From contig OX235272.1 of NCBI GenBank assembly GCA_944472155.2, forward strand, positions 15,732,354 to 15,796,353: a stretch of 64,000 bases of DNA, in the 5' to 3' direction. The notes under the pieces were generated by a model, which worked only from the letters and a program-made list of their open reading frames with translations, did not search any database and was not told the DNA's origin. Within the stretch, counting starts at the first letter, position 1; each line of letters starts with the position of its first letter. Below, in pieces: positions 30,261 to 41,463 of the stretch. The stretch is from Trichobilharzia szidati (lineage: Eukaryota > Platyhelminthes > Trematoda > Strigeidida > Schistosomatidae). The position numbers and the translations under genes are program-made.

Positions 30261-31102
30261 AGTGTCATATTAAGTCATGCGCTGGTTCGTGACCAAAGAT
30301 TAATCAAACCTCTGGGAACAGACGCTTGAATTGGATGATCAAGGTCAAATGTTAATTATTCCCTAACTTTGTTTATTTTTACAATATTCCTTCAAGTCTA
30401 TAATATGTCCCGATTACTTTCTTTGTAATTGTGCCAATATAATCTTGAAATTACTTTATTCCGTTTTATTATGGGTTAATCGATAATTAATCAATGAGAA
30501 TTCTTGCTGAATTGAATTCTTCATCTGCAGATAACTCGCAGTTTTAGGTGAGAATTCACTACAGGTATCTTTGGCAAACCAAACATATTTTTGAATCAAA
30601 ATTTGTTTGATCTATTTGGTATCATCAATTAAAATCAAAAAGCAACCGAAATAGAGTAATACATTATATTACTGACTGGCTGACTCATCGATTGATTGTC
30701 TGATGTGAATAGTTGAATACCACTCAAGTCAATCAGTAATGCCTGCTAGTCTGATCAGATTGATCTAAACTCAAGACGACTTTTTCGCGTGTTCGGGGGC
30801 AATCTAATCAGTGGTACATCCGGTTTTCAGATCGTCAGTCCCCGAGCGCCCAAAAGACACAGGACACCAGGCAAACGTATCGGGAGCATTCAAAATAATT
30901 CATGGGCAAAACAGTCCAAATTAACCCCAGTTTACTGAATCTGTTTCAATGAAATGATTGAGATTTGACATTTTTCAAAAGGAATCCGTGTTAGGACTTC
31001 AGTTTTCCCGATAATACTTCCTTAAAAGACTCTCCGTGATCTGATTTCATCACTTTGTTGCAACTCATACCCCTTATTTTTCTTTTGACTTTCATATTAT
31101 AA
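30261..31102. other. Spacer, no gene seen
   Basis: AT-rich sequence with two paragraphs of higher GC around 30770-30900. Nothing recognised. Confidence 0.3.
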
Positions 31103-32608
31103 ATTTGAATAAGGCATTAAGAAGACAAATTTCGCGAGATGATATCGTCATTTCGTAGTTTCTTTACAACCGCTTTACAACTAACATGGTTAACAGTAAT
31201 AAAATAAAGGTCATGACAATTGCTCAGTTAAATAAAACAAAACAAAAGTACATACTAATGACCAATTATATTTACAACAGGTCATGTAGTCCATGGTAGG
31301 CGAAGATTGAAGTCTATTGTGTTTTGTACACACAGTTTAGGCTGTATGTGATTAATCCGCAAAGTGCTTCCATCACCTTCAATAAGTATCCTTAAATTAG
31401 AGTTATGTGAAACAATTGTGAAACAGTCATTAATTGATATTGATTTTGTGACCTGACTGGCATTAATAAGTGTTTTGCAATGGATGATGCTGGATTTCTA
31501 TTCAGATTGATTACGTTGGGATTTTCTATGTTCTTATCGGGTATAAACGTTCCCTAATGAAATGTTTGTTCTCAAGGGTCCGAAAAATATGCACGAGTGA
31601 CACATTGATGGATGCGCTTCGACCCATGCATTCAGTTTTATTAGCTAATGGTTATCCGGAAAACTTTATCAGTTGTCACTGTAGGGATGGATCATGTCTA
31701 GAAAAGACAGCTTCTGTACCAAAAATAGGTATTTTTATTAACCCACCTGTGCGTCGGTGACTCTCGTCGACCATGCACATGGTCCGGGGTCCGATCGCCT
31801 GCCGACGCACACCCGATATCTATGGTCGGCCTGCAAAATTTGGGCTACCGATATCCGTGCTGAAAATTCCATACTTCTACCAAAAGTACTGTGTGGAATC
31901 AAGCTATAATAAAAAAAATTCAAGAGTGAAGAGATTATGCAGCTGACAGCTCAAAGATTTCGGTAAGGCATCAAAGGCACATTCTACGCCGCATCTCCTT
32001 TTCTCACATACCGAACATTTTCGATCCCTGTACCTACGATTAAAGGACGAAATTCTGTGGACTCTACTTCAAACTGTATCTACAAGTTCACCTGCAGCTG
32101 CGGTGACACGTATATACGTAGGACCAACAGAATGTTCCAATGTCGTCGGAAAGAACATGTTCCAAAATTGTTACTAAATCATATAGAAAATTCCAATGCG
32201 AGTAGTCTGAATAGGAATCCAGCATCATCCATTGCAAAACACTTATTAATGCCAGTCAGGTCACAAAATCAATATCAATTAATGACTGTTTCACAATTGT
32301 TTCACATAACTCTAATTTAAGGATACTTATTGAAGGTGATGGAAGCACTTTGCGGATTAATCACATACAGCCTAAACTGTGTGTACAAAACACAATAGAC
32401 TTCAATCTTCGCCTACCATGGACTACATGACCTGTTGTAAATATAATTGGTCATTAGTATGTACTTTTGTTTTGTTTTATTTAACTGAGCAATTGTCATG
32501 ACCTTTATTTTATTACTGTTAACCATGTTAGTTGTAAAGCGGTTGTAAAGAAACTACGAAATGACGATATCATCTCGCGAAATTTGTCTTCTTAATACCT
32601 TATTCAAA
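31103..32608 (+). mobile_element. PLE F1 foldback, arms about 426 bp, with nested SINE
   Basis: Bases 32184-32608 are an F1 endonuclease C-terminus and 3' flank in plus. Bases 31103-31529 are the same sequence inverted. Between them lie the linker (31557-31740: CLFSRVRKICTSDTLMDALR, then LANGYPENFI) and the endonuclease N-half (32057-32270: DSTSNCIYKFTCSCGDTYI, RRTNRMFQCRRKEHVPK). A tRNA-derived SINE (31745-31918) separates the linker from the endonuclease. The YIG has become YIR here. Confidence 0.8.
31745..31918 (+). repeat. tRNA-like SINE inserted in PLE F1
   Basis: The head tgtgcgtcggtgactctcg, then tggtccggggtccgatcg, parallels the 73-nt tRNA-like head at 51634-51706. The acceptor-like ends gtgcgtcgg and ccgacgcac pair. 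It ends in an A-rich run (about 31907-31920). It interrupts the F1 linker-to-endonuclease junction. Confidence 0.6.
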
Positions 32609-32999
32609 TAATAATAGTAATAATGTGGTAAATGTTTTGAACGCCATTAATAACGATGATTATCATGATAACAGAATATTGATAATAAGGTATACGCAGG
32701 TGGCAATGAGAACAACAAAGGTAGTAATATTATAAGTTTCCAGACCGTATGTGTTACGAACTTCCTGGAATAATTTGAGCGCCGAGTCAGATTGATTAAT
32801 TAAAATAATTTATAAATGTCGTAATATGTGTATATGTAGACGATTCAGTAAATAAACTTGGTCAAATCCTAAAAGTTACGCAATACTAAAGGTGAAGTGG
32901 ACAGGCAATCAGAATTTAAATAAATATCATAAAAGTACGAAGGAAGTGGAAAATAAAAAATGGTGGGAGGGTTTTTCGAGTAGAATTCATATGCCAACA

Positions 33000-34090
33000 G
33001 ACACTTGAAAAACAGTTCGACATCGGAATTCCAGTTATTAGTCTGAAAGAGTTGTTTTTAAGATGTACTATGAATGTACGCTTCACATTCAACAACCTTT
33101 ATTCCAGACACATTGACGGTATTGCCATGGGTTCTCCATTGGGACCAGTTTTGGCAGATTTCTTTCTTGCTAAGGTTGAAAGTGGTCCATTGAAACAAGT
33201 AATAGATAAAAACGATTCTTATTTTCGTTATGTTGATGATACGTTCATTATTCTTGATGTGAAAACTGACAAGAATGAAATGTTAAAAAAGTTTAATGAT
33301 GCACATCCATCGCTCATCTTCACTTGTGAAGAAGAATATGATAGTAGACTACACCTCCTTGATGTCCAGTTCAGCAGAAGGGGGGATGGCTCACTCAAGA
33401 GAGATGTCTATAGAAAACCTACATCTGTAGGACAATATACACATTTCCTCAGTTTTGTACCAATCCTATACTAAATTAATTTGGCCAGATGCCTCACAAA
33501 TAAAGTAAGACGGATCTGTACAGATGACTTCTTCGAAAATGAGTTAGGATACATCCAAAATACGCCGGTCCAAATGAGTTATCCTAGTAGATTTGTAAGG
33601 AGATACATGAAGACCAGGTAAAATAAAGAGAAACTGACAACAGTTAAAAAGAAACAACTGTTCCTAAAATTGCAATTTAATGGGGACGTGGCTAGTGAAG
33701 TCTTACATCTGAGATTATCGAGAGCAATAAAACGGACTTATACTGCCGCCACTCTTTGTTTATCATTTTCCAGCCGACCAATTATGATTGCTCAAGTGAA
33801 AGACAAGCTACCTAGCTATGCCACTTCTATGTGTATCCACAAATTTAGATGCTCCTGTGGAGAGAGCTGTATAGGGCGAACAACTAGACAGCTCAACAAA
33901 CTCATTAATGAGCATCTTCCTTCATGGTTCGGAAAGGGCCAAATAGAAACTATAAGAAGTTCTATTTAGACTCATTTGATTGATAGCAGTCACCAAGTGG
34001 ACACAAGTGGTACCTTCAAAGTTATCTATCGCATTCCATTGAACCTTTTGAACCCGCCTTTTACACATAGCGGAAGCTATGGGAATTAAT
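33000..34090 (+). pseudogene. PLE F8 reverse transcriptase C-half and endonuclease
   Basis: The frame begins within the RT (IPVISLKELFLRCTMNVRF), then HIDGIAMGSPLGPVLADFFL (motif B), YFRYVDDTFIILD (motif C), LHLLDVQFSRRGDG, VYRKPTSVGQYT, VRRICTDDFFENEL, SYPSRFVRRYM, SSRPIMIAQVKDKLPSY, MCIHKFRCSCGESCIGRTTR (CIG for YIG), NEHLPSWFGKG and FKVIYRIPLN. In-frame stops occur at 33472, 33619 and 33967, and a frameshift follows near 34050. Motif A and the fingers are truncated. Confidence 0.8.
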
Positions 34091-34276
34091 TCGACAGAAC
34101 AGTCCTAGTCTCTGCATACAAAAGAAGTTAATTCTTTGTCTCTCAGTTGGCCTAGGTAAATTCTACTCAGAACCCTCCCATCCTTTCTTATTTTCCATTT
34201 CCTTCGTACTTTTATGATATTTATTTAAACTCCGATTTCCTGTCCACTTCACCTTTAGTATTACTCTGTTTGTTTC

Positions 34277-34450
34277 AAGTTAGACAGTGGATTAATATCA
34301 GTTAGTGAACCGTTGAGGACCAAGGAGTACTAGACAGTTGTCTCGTCGGACTAGTTTGGGTTTCATCGGCATTGCGCACCCACAGCAATTTTTCTAACCC
34401 ATGATCTTCCAATTACAAGGCATGGAAGGCAGGCTTCCTAACCGCCATGT
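34277..34450 (-). repeat. Hammerhead-type SINE, minus strand
   Basis: The minus-strand copy shows tail agtactccttggtcctcaac, a shortened hammerhead region (gaaac-like and cccaaactagtccgacgag, in part) and a head with catgccttgtaattgg and ggttagaaaaattgctgtg. It is decayed and lies between the two parts of the outer inverted repeat around PLE F8. Confidence 0.55.
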
Positions 34451-34502
34451 CATCGACGCACAATCATCGTTATTAATGACGTTCAAAACATTTACCACAT
34501 TA

Positions 34503-35364
34503 TTATTATTATTCCTATTTGATCCACAAAATCACCGTCATTGGTTGAAATTGTTATGTGTAAATGTATGTAAATTAAAGTAAAGCCTGAAGAAGATCTA
34601 ATTGAAAACAATATCGTTCGCCTATATGTCTGGTTCTAATATTAATAATGGGAATATTTAAAGATATATATACTATTTGTTATCGTTAGAATAATGGCTA
34701 GTCATGCGGTGTATACGTGTTCGCGTAGCTTAACAGATTAGTTATATAGTGTTAAAACAACTGGCATTTCTATGACAAACATACTGAGCTCAATTCAATC
34801 CAAAAATATTGTAAAATGTGAAACGATGACAGTGATTAGTCAATAATAGATACACTCAGAGTGGGGAAGGAAAATTGACAAATCACTTCATGTTTCTAAA
34901 AAGTGTTTAATGAGTTGCGAGAACAAAACAGTATGCAATCAAGAGGCGGCCATAGTGAGACTGTGGTGAATAGGTTATCATGAATTAACCAATATGTAAA
35001 ATGAAACAGGTGGAGGTATATTTTGAGAAAAATGATAATATCGCGAATAATATATCAGAATATTTTCAATGTAAAATCCAATAATAATAATTATTATAAT
35101 TATAAACTACAATAAGCAAAGTCACAGAAAAAAGAGTTAAGAGGAGGAGGCACTGTCTAAGGAGGGAAGAAGAAATTTTAATTCACTTTCGGTCACGATT
35201 GGAACAGCATCTGAACGTGCTCTTTTCAGATACAAACTTCTGATTCATTCAATCGGATTGCAAAAGCTTCAGCTATATATAGAAGATGTAGGAGAACTGT
35301 AGGTGATAATTACTTAGGAAATTAGTATATGTAATGAAAAATATTACATTTTGTAACTTCTTTT
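34503..35364. other. AT-rich spacer
   Basis: No gene seen. A cctgaagaag...aatatcgttcg segment near 34583 loosely echoes the PLE hammerhead, but lacks a matching stem II. (AAT)n runs lie near 35080-35100. Confidence 0.3.
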
Positions 35365-35940
35365 ACGAGTTGATCACGGATTGATATCAGTTAGAGGACC
35401 ATTGAAAACCAGGGAATACTGGGCACCGGTTTCATCCTAGTTTGGGAGTCACCGGCAGTATGCACACACCAACAGGCTTCGAACCGATGACCTTCCAGTT
35501 ACAAGGTAAGCTCGTATACCATTCAGCCTCTGGGACCCGATTCACTGGCCAGCCCATGAATTCAAACTTCTATCAATTCATGATTTAGCGCGACCACCAA
35601 CCAACTCCATCCTCACACTTGACTGGATGGACCTCACTGGTCACAACGTCTCACTAGAACTCCAGGAAACTCCGTCCTGTAGCAAGTCACTAACGAGCAT
35701 CAAATTAATCTTCTATAGTTGGTTTGCAAGGATTAGATTTGTTTTTTTAAGTCGGGTCCCAGTGACTGAATGTTATACGAGCTTGCCTTGTAACTGGAAG
35801 GTGATGGGTTCGAAGCCTGTTGGTGGGTGCGTACTGCCGATGACTCCCAGACTAGGATGAAACCGCTGTCCAGTATTCCCCTGCTTTCGGCGGTTCTCTA
35901 ACTGATATCAATCCGTGATCAACTCGTCAAAACAAATCTA
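35365..35940. repeat. Inverted dimer of the hammerhead SINE
   Basis: The left copy (minus) starts with gagttgatcacggattgata and the right copy (plus) ends with tatcaatccgtgatcaactc. They share tRNA-like heads (near 35480-35530 reverse and 35760-35830 forward), the hammerhead body and the tail. Between the copies are about 200 nt of 5' extensions (unrelated to RTE). The dimer could form a long hairpin RNA. Confidence 0.75.
35831..35876 (+). ncRNA. Decayed hammerhead in SINE dimer
   Basis: Stem I is GTACTG with CAGTAT (one mismatch). The core is CCGATGA, so U4 has become C. GAAAC is present at 35859-35863. Stem II is weak and stem III is 2 bp. The left copy on the minus strand has CCGGTGA and is worse. 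Confidence 0.5.
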
Positions 35941-36387
35941 ATCCTTACAAACCAACTACAGAAAATTGGAATAATGACTTTATTCCAAACATTATATTCG
36001 ATACAATTTGGAATCTCAACATGTAATACAATATCCTATTAATTTTCACATTGCATCATGTAGTAAGCGGGGGGGGGCGAGTAATTAACAGGAAATTTAC
36101 ATTGATAGCAATGTTAACAAAGAATATTAATTTTAAATTATCATCATTATATTAGGCGCATACCAGACAAGAGTTTTCAAGCTTAGTTGTTCAAGCATAA
36201 AGTTTCTTATAATTGCTTTCAGTCCTACCGAATGAGATGCTAGAAGAGAGATGCAGGTGGTTAAGATGACCAGGTTCCGACAAGATGATCTTTGCTAATT
36301 TCTTCCTTGAGTTCAAGTGTTTGCTCACAACAGATCTGAAAAGAATTTACTTCATAAGAATGTTCTTTGTTCACATTGACATTTAAT
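35941..36387. other. Spacer
   Basis: A G-run (gggggggg) at 36070-36077. No gene or repeat recognised. Confidence 0.3.
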
Positions 36388-37561
36388 ATCACGCGTCGAT
36401 CGAGAGATGCTTTGGCAACTGCTTCGCTACTACGGGGTGGCACCGACAATTATACATCTCTTCAAACAGCTGTACGACAATGCTGCATGCCAAGTAATCC
36501 ACAACGGGAAACTTACGGAATCCTTAGAAGTGAGGACAGGAGTAAGACAAGCTGGCTGGCTGCCTACTATCGCCAATGATTTTCCTGATTGCAGTAGATT
36601 GGATAATGCGACAGACAGCGGGCAATGATGGAACAAGCATAAAATGAACTCACCTAAAAAACTTGGAGGATCTAGACTTCACCGATGATATATGTCTGAT
36701 TTCCCACAAACTGGAAGATTTGCAAGCGAAAAGCAACAAGTTAGCAGAAGAAGCATCCCGAGAAGATAGGACTTCACGTAAACACAGAGAAAACAGAGGT
36801 GATGAAGATTTCTGGGCAACATCTACAGCAACGACAACAACAGACAACGATAAGCATAAATAGGAGGAACCTGAAAGAAACAACCTATTTTACCTATCTG
36901 AGAAGCATCGTCTCAACTAAAGGCGGAACTGACGAGGATATAGAAACAGCGAGAATCGGAAAAGCAAGACAAACTTTCATTACTCTCAAGTTTGCGTGGA
37001 GGTCAACAGCCCTACTCAGCATCAAAACGAAGATAAGATCGGGATTTTCAACTCCAATGTGAAGTCAGTCAGTGCTACTCACTATACGGATCAGAGAATT
37101 GCACTGCGCGTCATAAACAGCATCTCAAACAAACTACACACCTTCATTAACAGCTAGCTGTCTTCGCTCAGTACCACTCAAGATCAGATGGCCGGCCAGA
37201 AAAGATCAGAAACAGAGAGGGATCTCTGGCAATGAGCGAATCAACACAGCAGGAACCGCCTGTGAAAGAAATAGGCAGGAAGAAATGGAGATGGATTGGC
37301 TGGTCATACTCTGAGAAAACAAACCATCAAGTGAGTGACATCACTAGACAAGCCATTGCTCGGTTGGAAGCCGAATGAAAGGGAAGCGGCGAGTTGGTCG
37401 TGAGTGCGAGAGTGGGTGACTTGGAGGAGGTGATGTGAAGAGGAGATGAAGGTGTGTGGGCAGACTTGGAGCCAGGTGAAGATTCTAGAAAGGAATCGAA
37501 CGAAATGGAGACGCACGGCTGAATCCCTATGTTCCTCTAGGAATTAAAGGAAACAATAATA
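36388..37561 (+). mobile_element. RTE LINE, 5'-truncated (subfamily B)
   Basis: It starts in RT motif A (VDREMLWQLLRYYGV), passes QLYDNAACQVIHNGKL and RTGVRQ (motif B, then decayed), the DFTDDICLISHKLEDLQAKS box (FADD altered to FTDD) and the RIGKARQTFITLK region, and ends in gttcctctaggaattaaagg and (AAT)n. At least four frameshifts. The tail differs from subfamily A (ttccactaggaa, ccaaggg). Confidence 0.8.
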
Positions 37562-37849
37562 ATATATAATAATAACGCCAAGCTCATCTCCTGCTTAAAT
37601 CTTAAATGTACACACAGATAACAGTGTTAATATATCGTCTTTATCTTCTCATTCTTTGTGGAGAATGAATGCCATAGGTTTCTGTTGAAACATTAAACAA
37701 TAAAGATACTTTGAGAGAGTTTTTCAAGAAGAGAGCTGGAAAAAGAAAAATATGCATAAGGCTGAATAACTTTATTTTGTGTTATCACCTACCACAAAAG
37801 AATTTCTAGCAGGCTGATGATGAACTTCATCAACACTTGTCCCTCATGT

Positions 37850-38185
37850 GATTCATACTGAGGGTTAGAAGGCCAACCAGAAGGGAATCCTGGCAGAAAA
37901 ACAGCTCACTACAAAAGAAATACGCAGAAGAAAATAGGGATGGACTGAACATTTACTGAACAGTTTATCGAGTGATATTATATGTCACACATCATCTTAA
38001 GTGCAATCCTAACTGGAGATGACAGGTTGAGAGTTGGAGAGTGAAATGAAGACCATGTGAGAAGGAGATGGGATGAGCTTTTTGGCGATCGTGAAGCCAA
38101 CTAAAAATGATAGCATAGAAATAAAGATAAGCTTCTGAAGCCCTCTGGTACACTCAGAACACAAGGGATGAGTAATAAGAATATG
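37850..38185 (+). mobile_element. Diverged RTE 3' remnant
   Basis: The order of 3' landmarks is conserved (aagccaactaaaaatgatag, gaagccctctggtacactc, acacaaggg) but sequence identity is low. A third, older subfamily. Confidence 0.55.
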
Positions 38186-38234
38186 AATAATTACTCACTT
38201 CACTATCTGTTTACTTTTATTAAAATATTACTAT

Positions 38235-39135
38235 CATTATTGTTTCCTTTAATTCCTAGAGGGAAATAGGGCTTCAGCCGTGCGTCTCCATTGTGTTCCG
38301 TTCTCTGCTACAGTCTTCACCTGGCTCCAAGTCTGCCCACATGTTTTCATCTCCTCTTCACATCACCTCCTCCAAGTCACCCACACTCGCACTGACCACC
38401 AACTCACCGCTTCCCATTCAGTCGGGTTCCACTGGAGCAATGCCTTGTCTAGTGATGTCACTCACTTGATGGTTTGTTTCCTCAGAGGATGGCCAGCCAA
38501 TCCATCTCCATTTCATCCTGCCTATTTGCTTCACAATCGGTTCCTGCTGAGTTGGCTGGTTCGCTCATTGCCAGAGATCCCTCTCTGTTGCTGATCTTTT
38601 CTGGCCGGCCATCTCATCTTGAGTGGTATTGAGCGAAGACAACTAGCTGTTAATGAAGGTCTGTAGTTTGTTTGAGATGGTCTTTATAACGCACAGTGCA
38701 AGTCTGTGATCGGTATAGTGAGTAGCACTGACTGACTTCACATTGGAGTTGAAAATCCGGATCTTATCTTCGTTTTGATGGTGAGTGCTGTTGACCTCCA
38801 CACAGACTTGAGAATAGTGAAAACCTGTTCTGCTTCTCCGATCCTCGCTGTTTTGATATCCTCGTCAGTTCAGCCCGCCTGTAGTTGAAACGATGCTTCT
38901 CAGGTAGGTCGGTTGGTGAAGGAGGTTGTTTCAGGTTCCTTCCATTTATGCTGGCTGATTGTTGTCTGTTGTTGTTGTTGGTGGTGGTGGTGTTGACCAA
39001 GAATCTTCATCACCACTGTTTTCTCTATGTTCTCCTGAAGGAAGTCCTATCTTCTCTGGATGCTTCTTCTGACAACTTGTTACTTTTCGCTTGCATATCT
39101 TCCAGTTTGTGGGAAATGAGGCATACATATCAGAC
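38235..39135 (-). mobile_element. RTE LINE subfamily B, minus strand
   Basis: The minus strand ends leftward in gaagccctatttccctctag and (AAT)n at about 38235. Its 5' part, near 38950-39130, reads the block SHKLEDMQAKSNKL, and IGEAEQVFTILKSVWRS is near 38800. No intact frame remains. It is opposite in orientation to the copy at 36388-37561, with different flanks, so the two are independent insertions. Confidence 0.75.
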
Positions 39136-39564
39136 ATAAAATATATACCGTGTGATATATTGCATTATTTACACCCAAGGATTGTAAGACTTAGACTGTC
39201 TTCTGTAATGACCACATGTGTCAAATTTGAAAACTGCTATATCCAAAGAACTTCATAGCTAGTCATTCAGTAGTTAGAATCCACTCGCTCGCTTTGGAAA
39301 TCAAACATTTTTACAAAAAATTCTCACTTTTGCGGTTACCTAGGAAATGATAAATTTCTAGCCAGATATCATTTATGTGAAAGCAACGAAGCACCAGAAG
39401 CATTTGCATCTACAGGTGACTGGAGAGACTGAGGCAAGTAGTCATTAGGGAAAGAGATACTCTACAAAATTAATCCATGAGACTTGAAAGTAAAGCAGCA
39501 GTCTGAATGTATTTACACAGTTTTTGATGTGATTGTGTTCTCTGAGCTGGATAGTTAATTTGCG

Positions 39565-39627
39565 AAACTTTCGTCACCCTACTAGGTGACATCTTCAGCG
39601 CATACTTCAATTCATTGAAGTGAGCTT
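39565..39627 (-). ncRNA. Hammerhead-like motif, PLE F5 foldback left arm
   Basis: Minus strand: AAGCT with AGTTT (one G-U) as stem III, an ACTTCAAT/ATTGAAGT hairpin, CTGAAGA, GTCACC/GGTGAC stem II and GAAAG. All core bases are present. One extra U lies between A9 and stem II. Confidence 0.6.
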
Positions 39628-39956
39628 TTTGATTTCTGCACGAGTTTATTAATCATCTCTCCTGGTGCTGACCTTGGACGTGATTAGTTGTTTTTGTGCG
39701 TTTTCACAACTTCTAGGCTACTTGTATTGGAACTGATTGTTTCTTTGACTTGAACTTTGACCCTTTGTGTGTGAGGTTTCTTTCTTATCGGTTGATAAAT
39801 AGACACATCGAGATTAACAACATTTCAAGTTTAAGTCAAAGTAACAATCAGTTCCAATACAAGTAGCCTAGAATGTGTGAAAACACACAAAAACAACTAA
39901 TCACGTCCAAGGTCAGCACCAGGAGAGATGATTAATAAACTCATGGAGAAATCTAA

Positions 39957-40019
39957 AAGCTCACTTCAATGAATTGAAGTATGAGCTGAAGATGTCACCC
40001 AGTAGGGTGATGAAAGCTT
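39957..40019 (+). ncRNA. Hammerhead-like motif, PLE F5 foldback right arm
   Basis: AAGCT/AGCTT stem III, an ACTTCAAT/ATTGAAGT hairpin, CTGAAGA (39986-39992), stem II TCACCC/GGGTGA with an AGTA loop, and GAAA (40012-40015). Differs from the mirror arm and from 23313-23372 by compensated stem II changes. Confidence 0.65.
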
Positions 40020-40065
40020 CACAAATTAACTATCCAGCTGAGAGAACACAACCACATCAAAATCA

Positions 40066-41264
40066 TCCACCTGAGCTTCTCTATCATATCTGAATTTACA
40101 CAGTGTCAAAGAAATCTCTGTTTAAGCATGTTGAATTTAAAGGTTAGTACGGAGAGAAATCATTATTTTTGGATCTGTTTTTACAGTCAACAAATCATTG
40201 ATAGATGTGTAAAGGACAAACTGTCATCTTGCGCCACTTGAAAATGTGTTTAGCAGTTAATTTGATCTTTTAGTGCTAAGTATATTGGCCAAACAAAGCT
40301 CAGACAGTATTCTTTCCAACACGACCGGATGCGTTCGAGTCCGAGAGGCTGTATACCTCTGAACACCTAGTATATTACGGATGTTCAATAATCTGTGTGA
40401 AGAAAATATTTGTAGGTGTAGGTTGAGTTGCGTGAACCTGTTAAACATTAAACTAATCGCGGCCTTGTAAAAACACTATAAAATATTTTGGACAATTGCT
40501 CTAAACACCCGCGTAATCCGGATATACTATTCATGCAAGTTGTACCCATCAGTTAAAGCGCGTCAATTCACCATCCTCCTCGACGAGATGTGTTACCTAA
40601 AAATAGGACTTGTTCGGAGGATAATTAAGGTGTTGTCAGACGAACACATGGCACGGGTTCATAATATCTTTGACTGTTGGCTCTAGCTACGTAAGGAGGT
40701 CATCTAGCTGCTAGCAGTCAATGGTTGGTGACATGGCCTAGAAATGTTTTCATTTACACAAATGTATTCACTGCTTGAAACTTATAAGCTTCCTACACCT
40801 GTCAGTAACCCTAATTAAATTATCCGCCTTCCCATACGCTTTGATCTACTATAGTTTCATCGCATTCCATTTCCCTGCTTTTATAAGTGTTTTTCTGAAG
40901 TGTGTGATAAATCTGAAATGATACAACTTTGTGCAAAGCTGCACGCTATGAGCTCGATCGATATCCAGAATTATGAAATCTTCACCTTGCTGTCATTACC
41001 TGATCGTAAAAGTTTGATGACAATTTCTCCTTTTGCCCCTAAGCCTTTTACAAGTTATTACTGTTATTTTAACTATCTTATTATTCTACCCTTTAATAAA
41101 TTTTCCTATGCATATACTATCACTCTAATATGTTTTTGATCAGTAATTCTATTGACCTTAACAACTCCGTATTATTTTAAAAAAAAGCATCAATGTTCTC
41201 AATAACAATTGTCCTTTAAATATTGTGTGTAAATGTATCGTCGTAGAGCCATATGAAGAAGTTA
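40066..41264. other. Spacer, no gene supported
   Basis: Several short open frames (for example 40900-41139) lack domain features. Nothing recognised. Confidence 0.3.
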
Positions 41265-41463
41265 CCGAAAAGAATATTCCTCTGATTGCCAGTAAGCTCT
41301 CGTCTTCTCCTCACACGGTCTTTTTCATGTCACACTCAGATACCCAACTCGTATTTTCCCATTCGAGTTCCACTCGAGGGTCTACCTGGCATGTGATATC
41401 ACTTCAGAGTATATCCGATCCATCTCTGTTTTCTTCGGCATATTTATTAAGCACAAGGTTTGT

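Larger units (their letters stand above)
32618..34502 (+). mobile_element. PLE (family F8) with inverted ends
   Basis: A plus-strand PLE from about 32760 to 34265. Its last 0.1 kb (34159-34262) is mirrored at 32884-32989, ahead of the coding region. An outer inverted repeat of about 45 bp (32618-32664 and 34455-34502, containing gtggtaaatgttttgaacg) brackets the PLE together with a SINE at 34277-34450. The whole therefore looks like a foldback unit later extended or captured by a larger inverted structure. Confidence 0.75.
39521..40065. mobile_element. PLE F5 foldback, arms about 240 bp
   Basis: The right part (about 39783-40065, plus) is the F5 ORF end and hammerhead region. The left part (39521-39778, minus) mirrors it, including its own hammerhead. 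The left arm runs a little further into the ORF than the right, which has an internal deletion near 39812. Only the last part of the Ser/Asn-rich C-terminus remains coded. Confidence 0.8.

Noticed and set aside
34583..34620. Hammerhead-like cctgaagaag
   Set aside because: No complementary stem II and no GAAA at the right distance.
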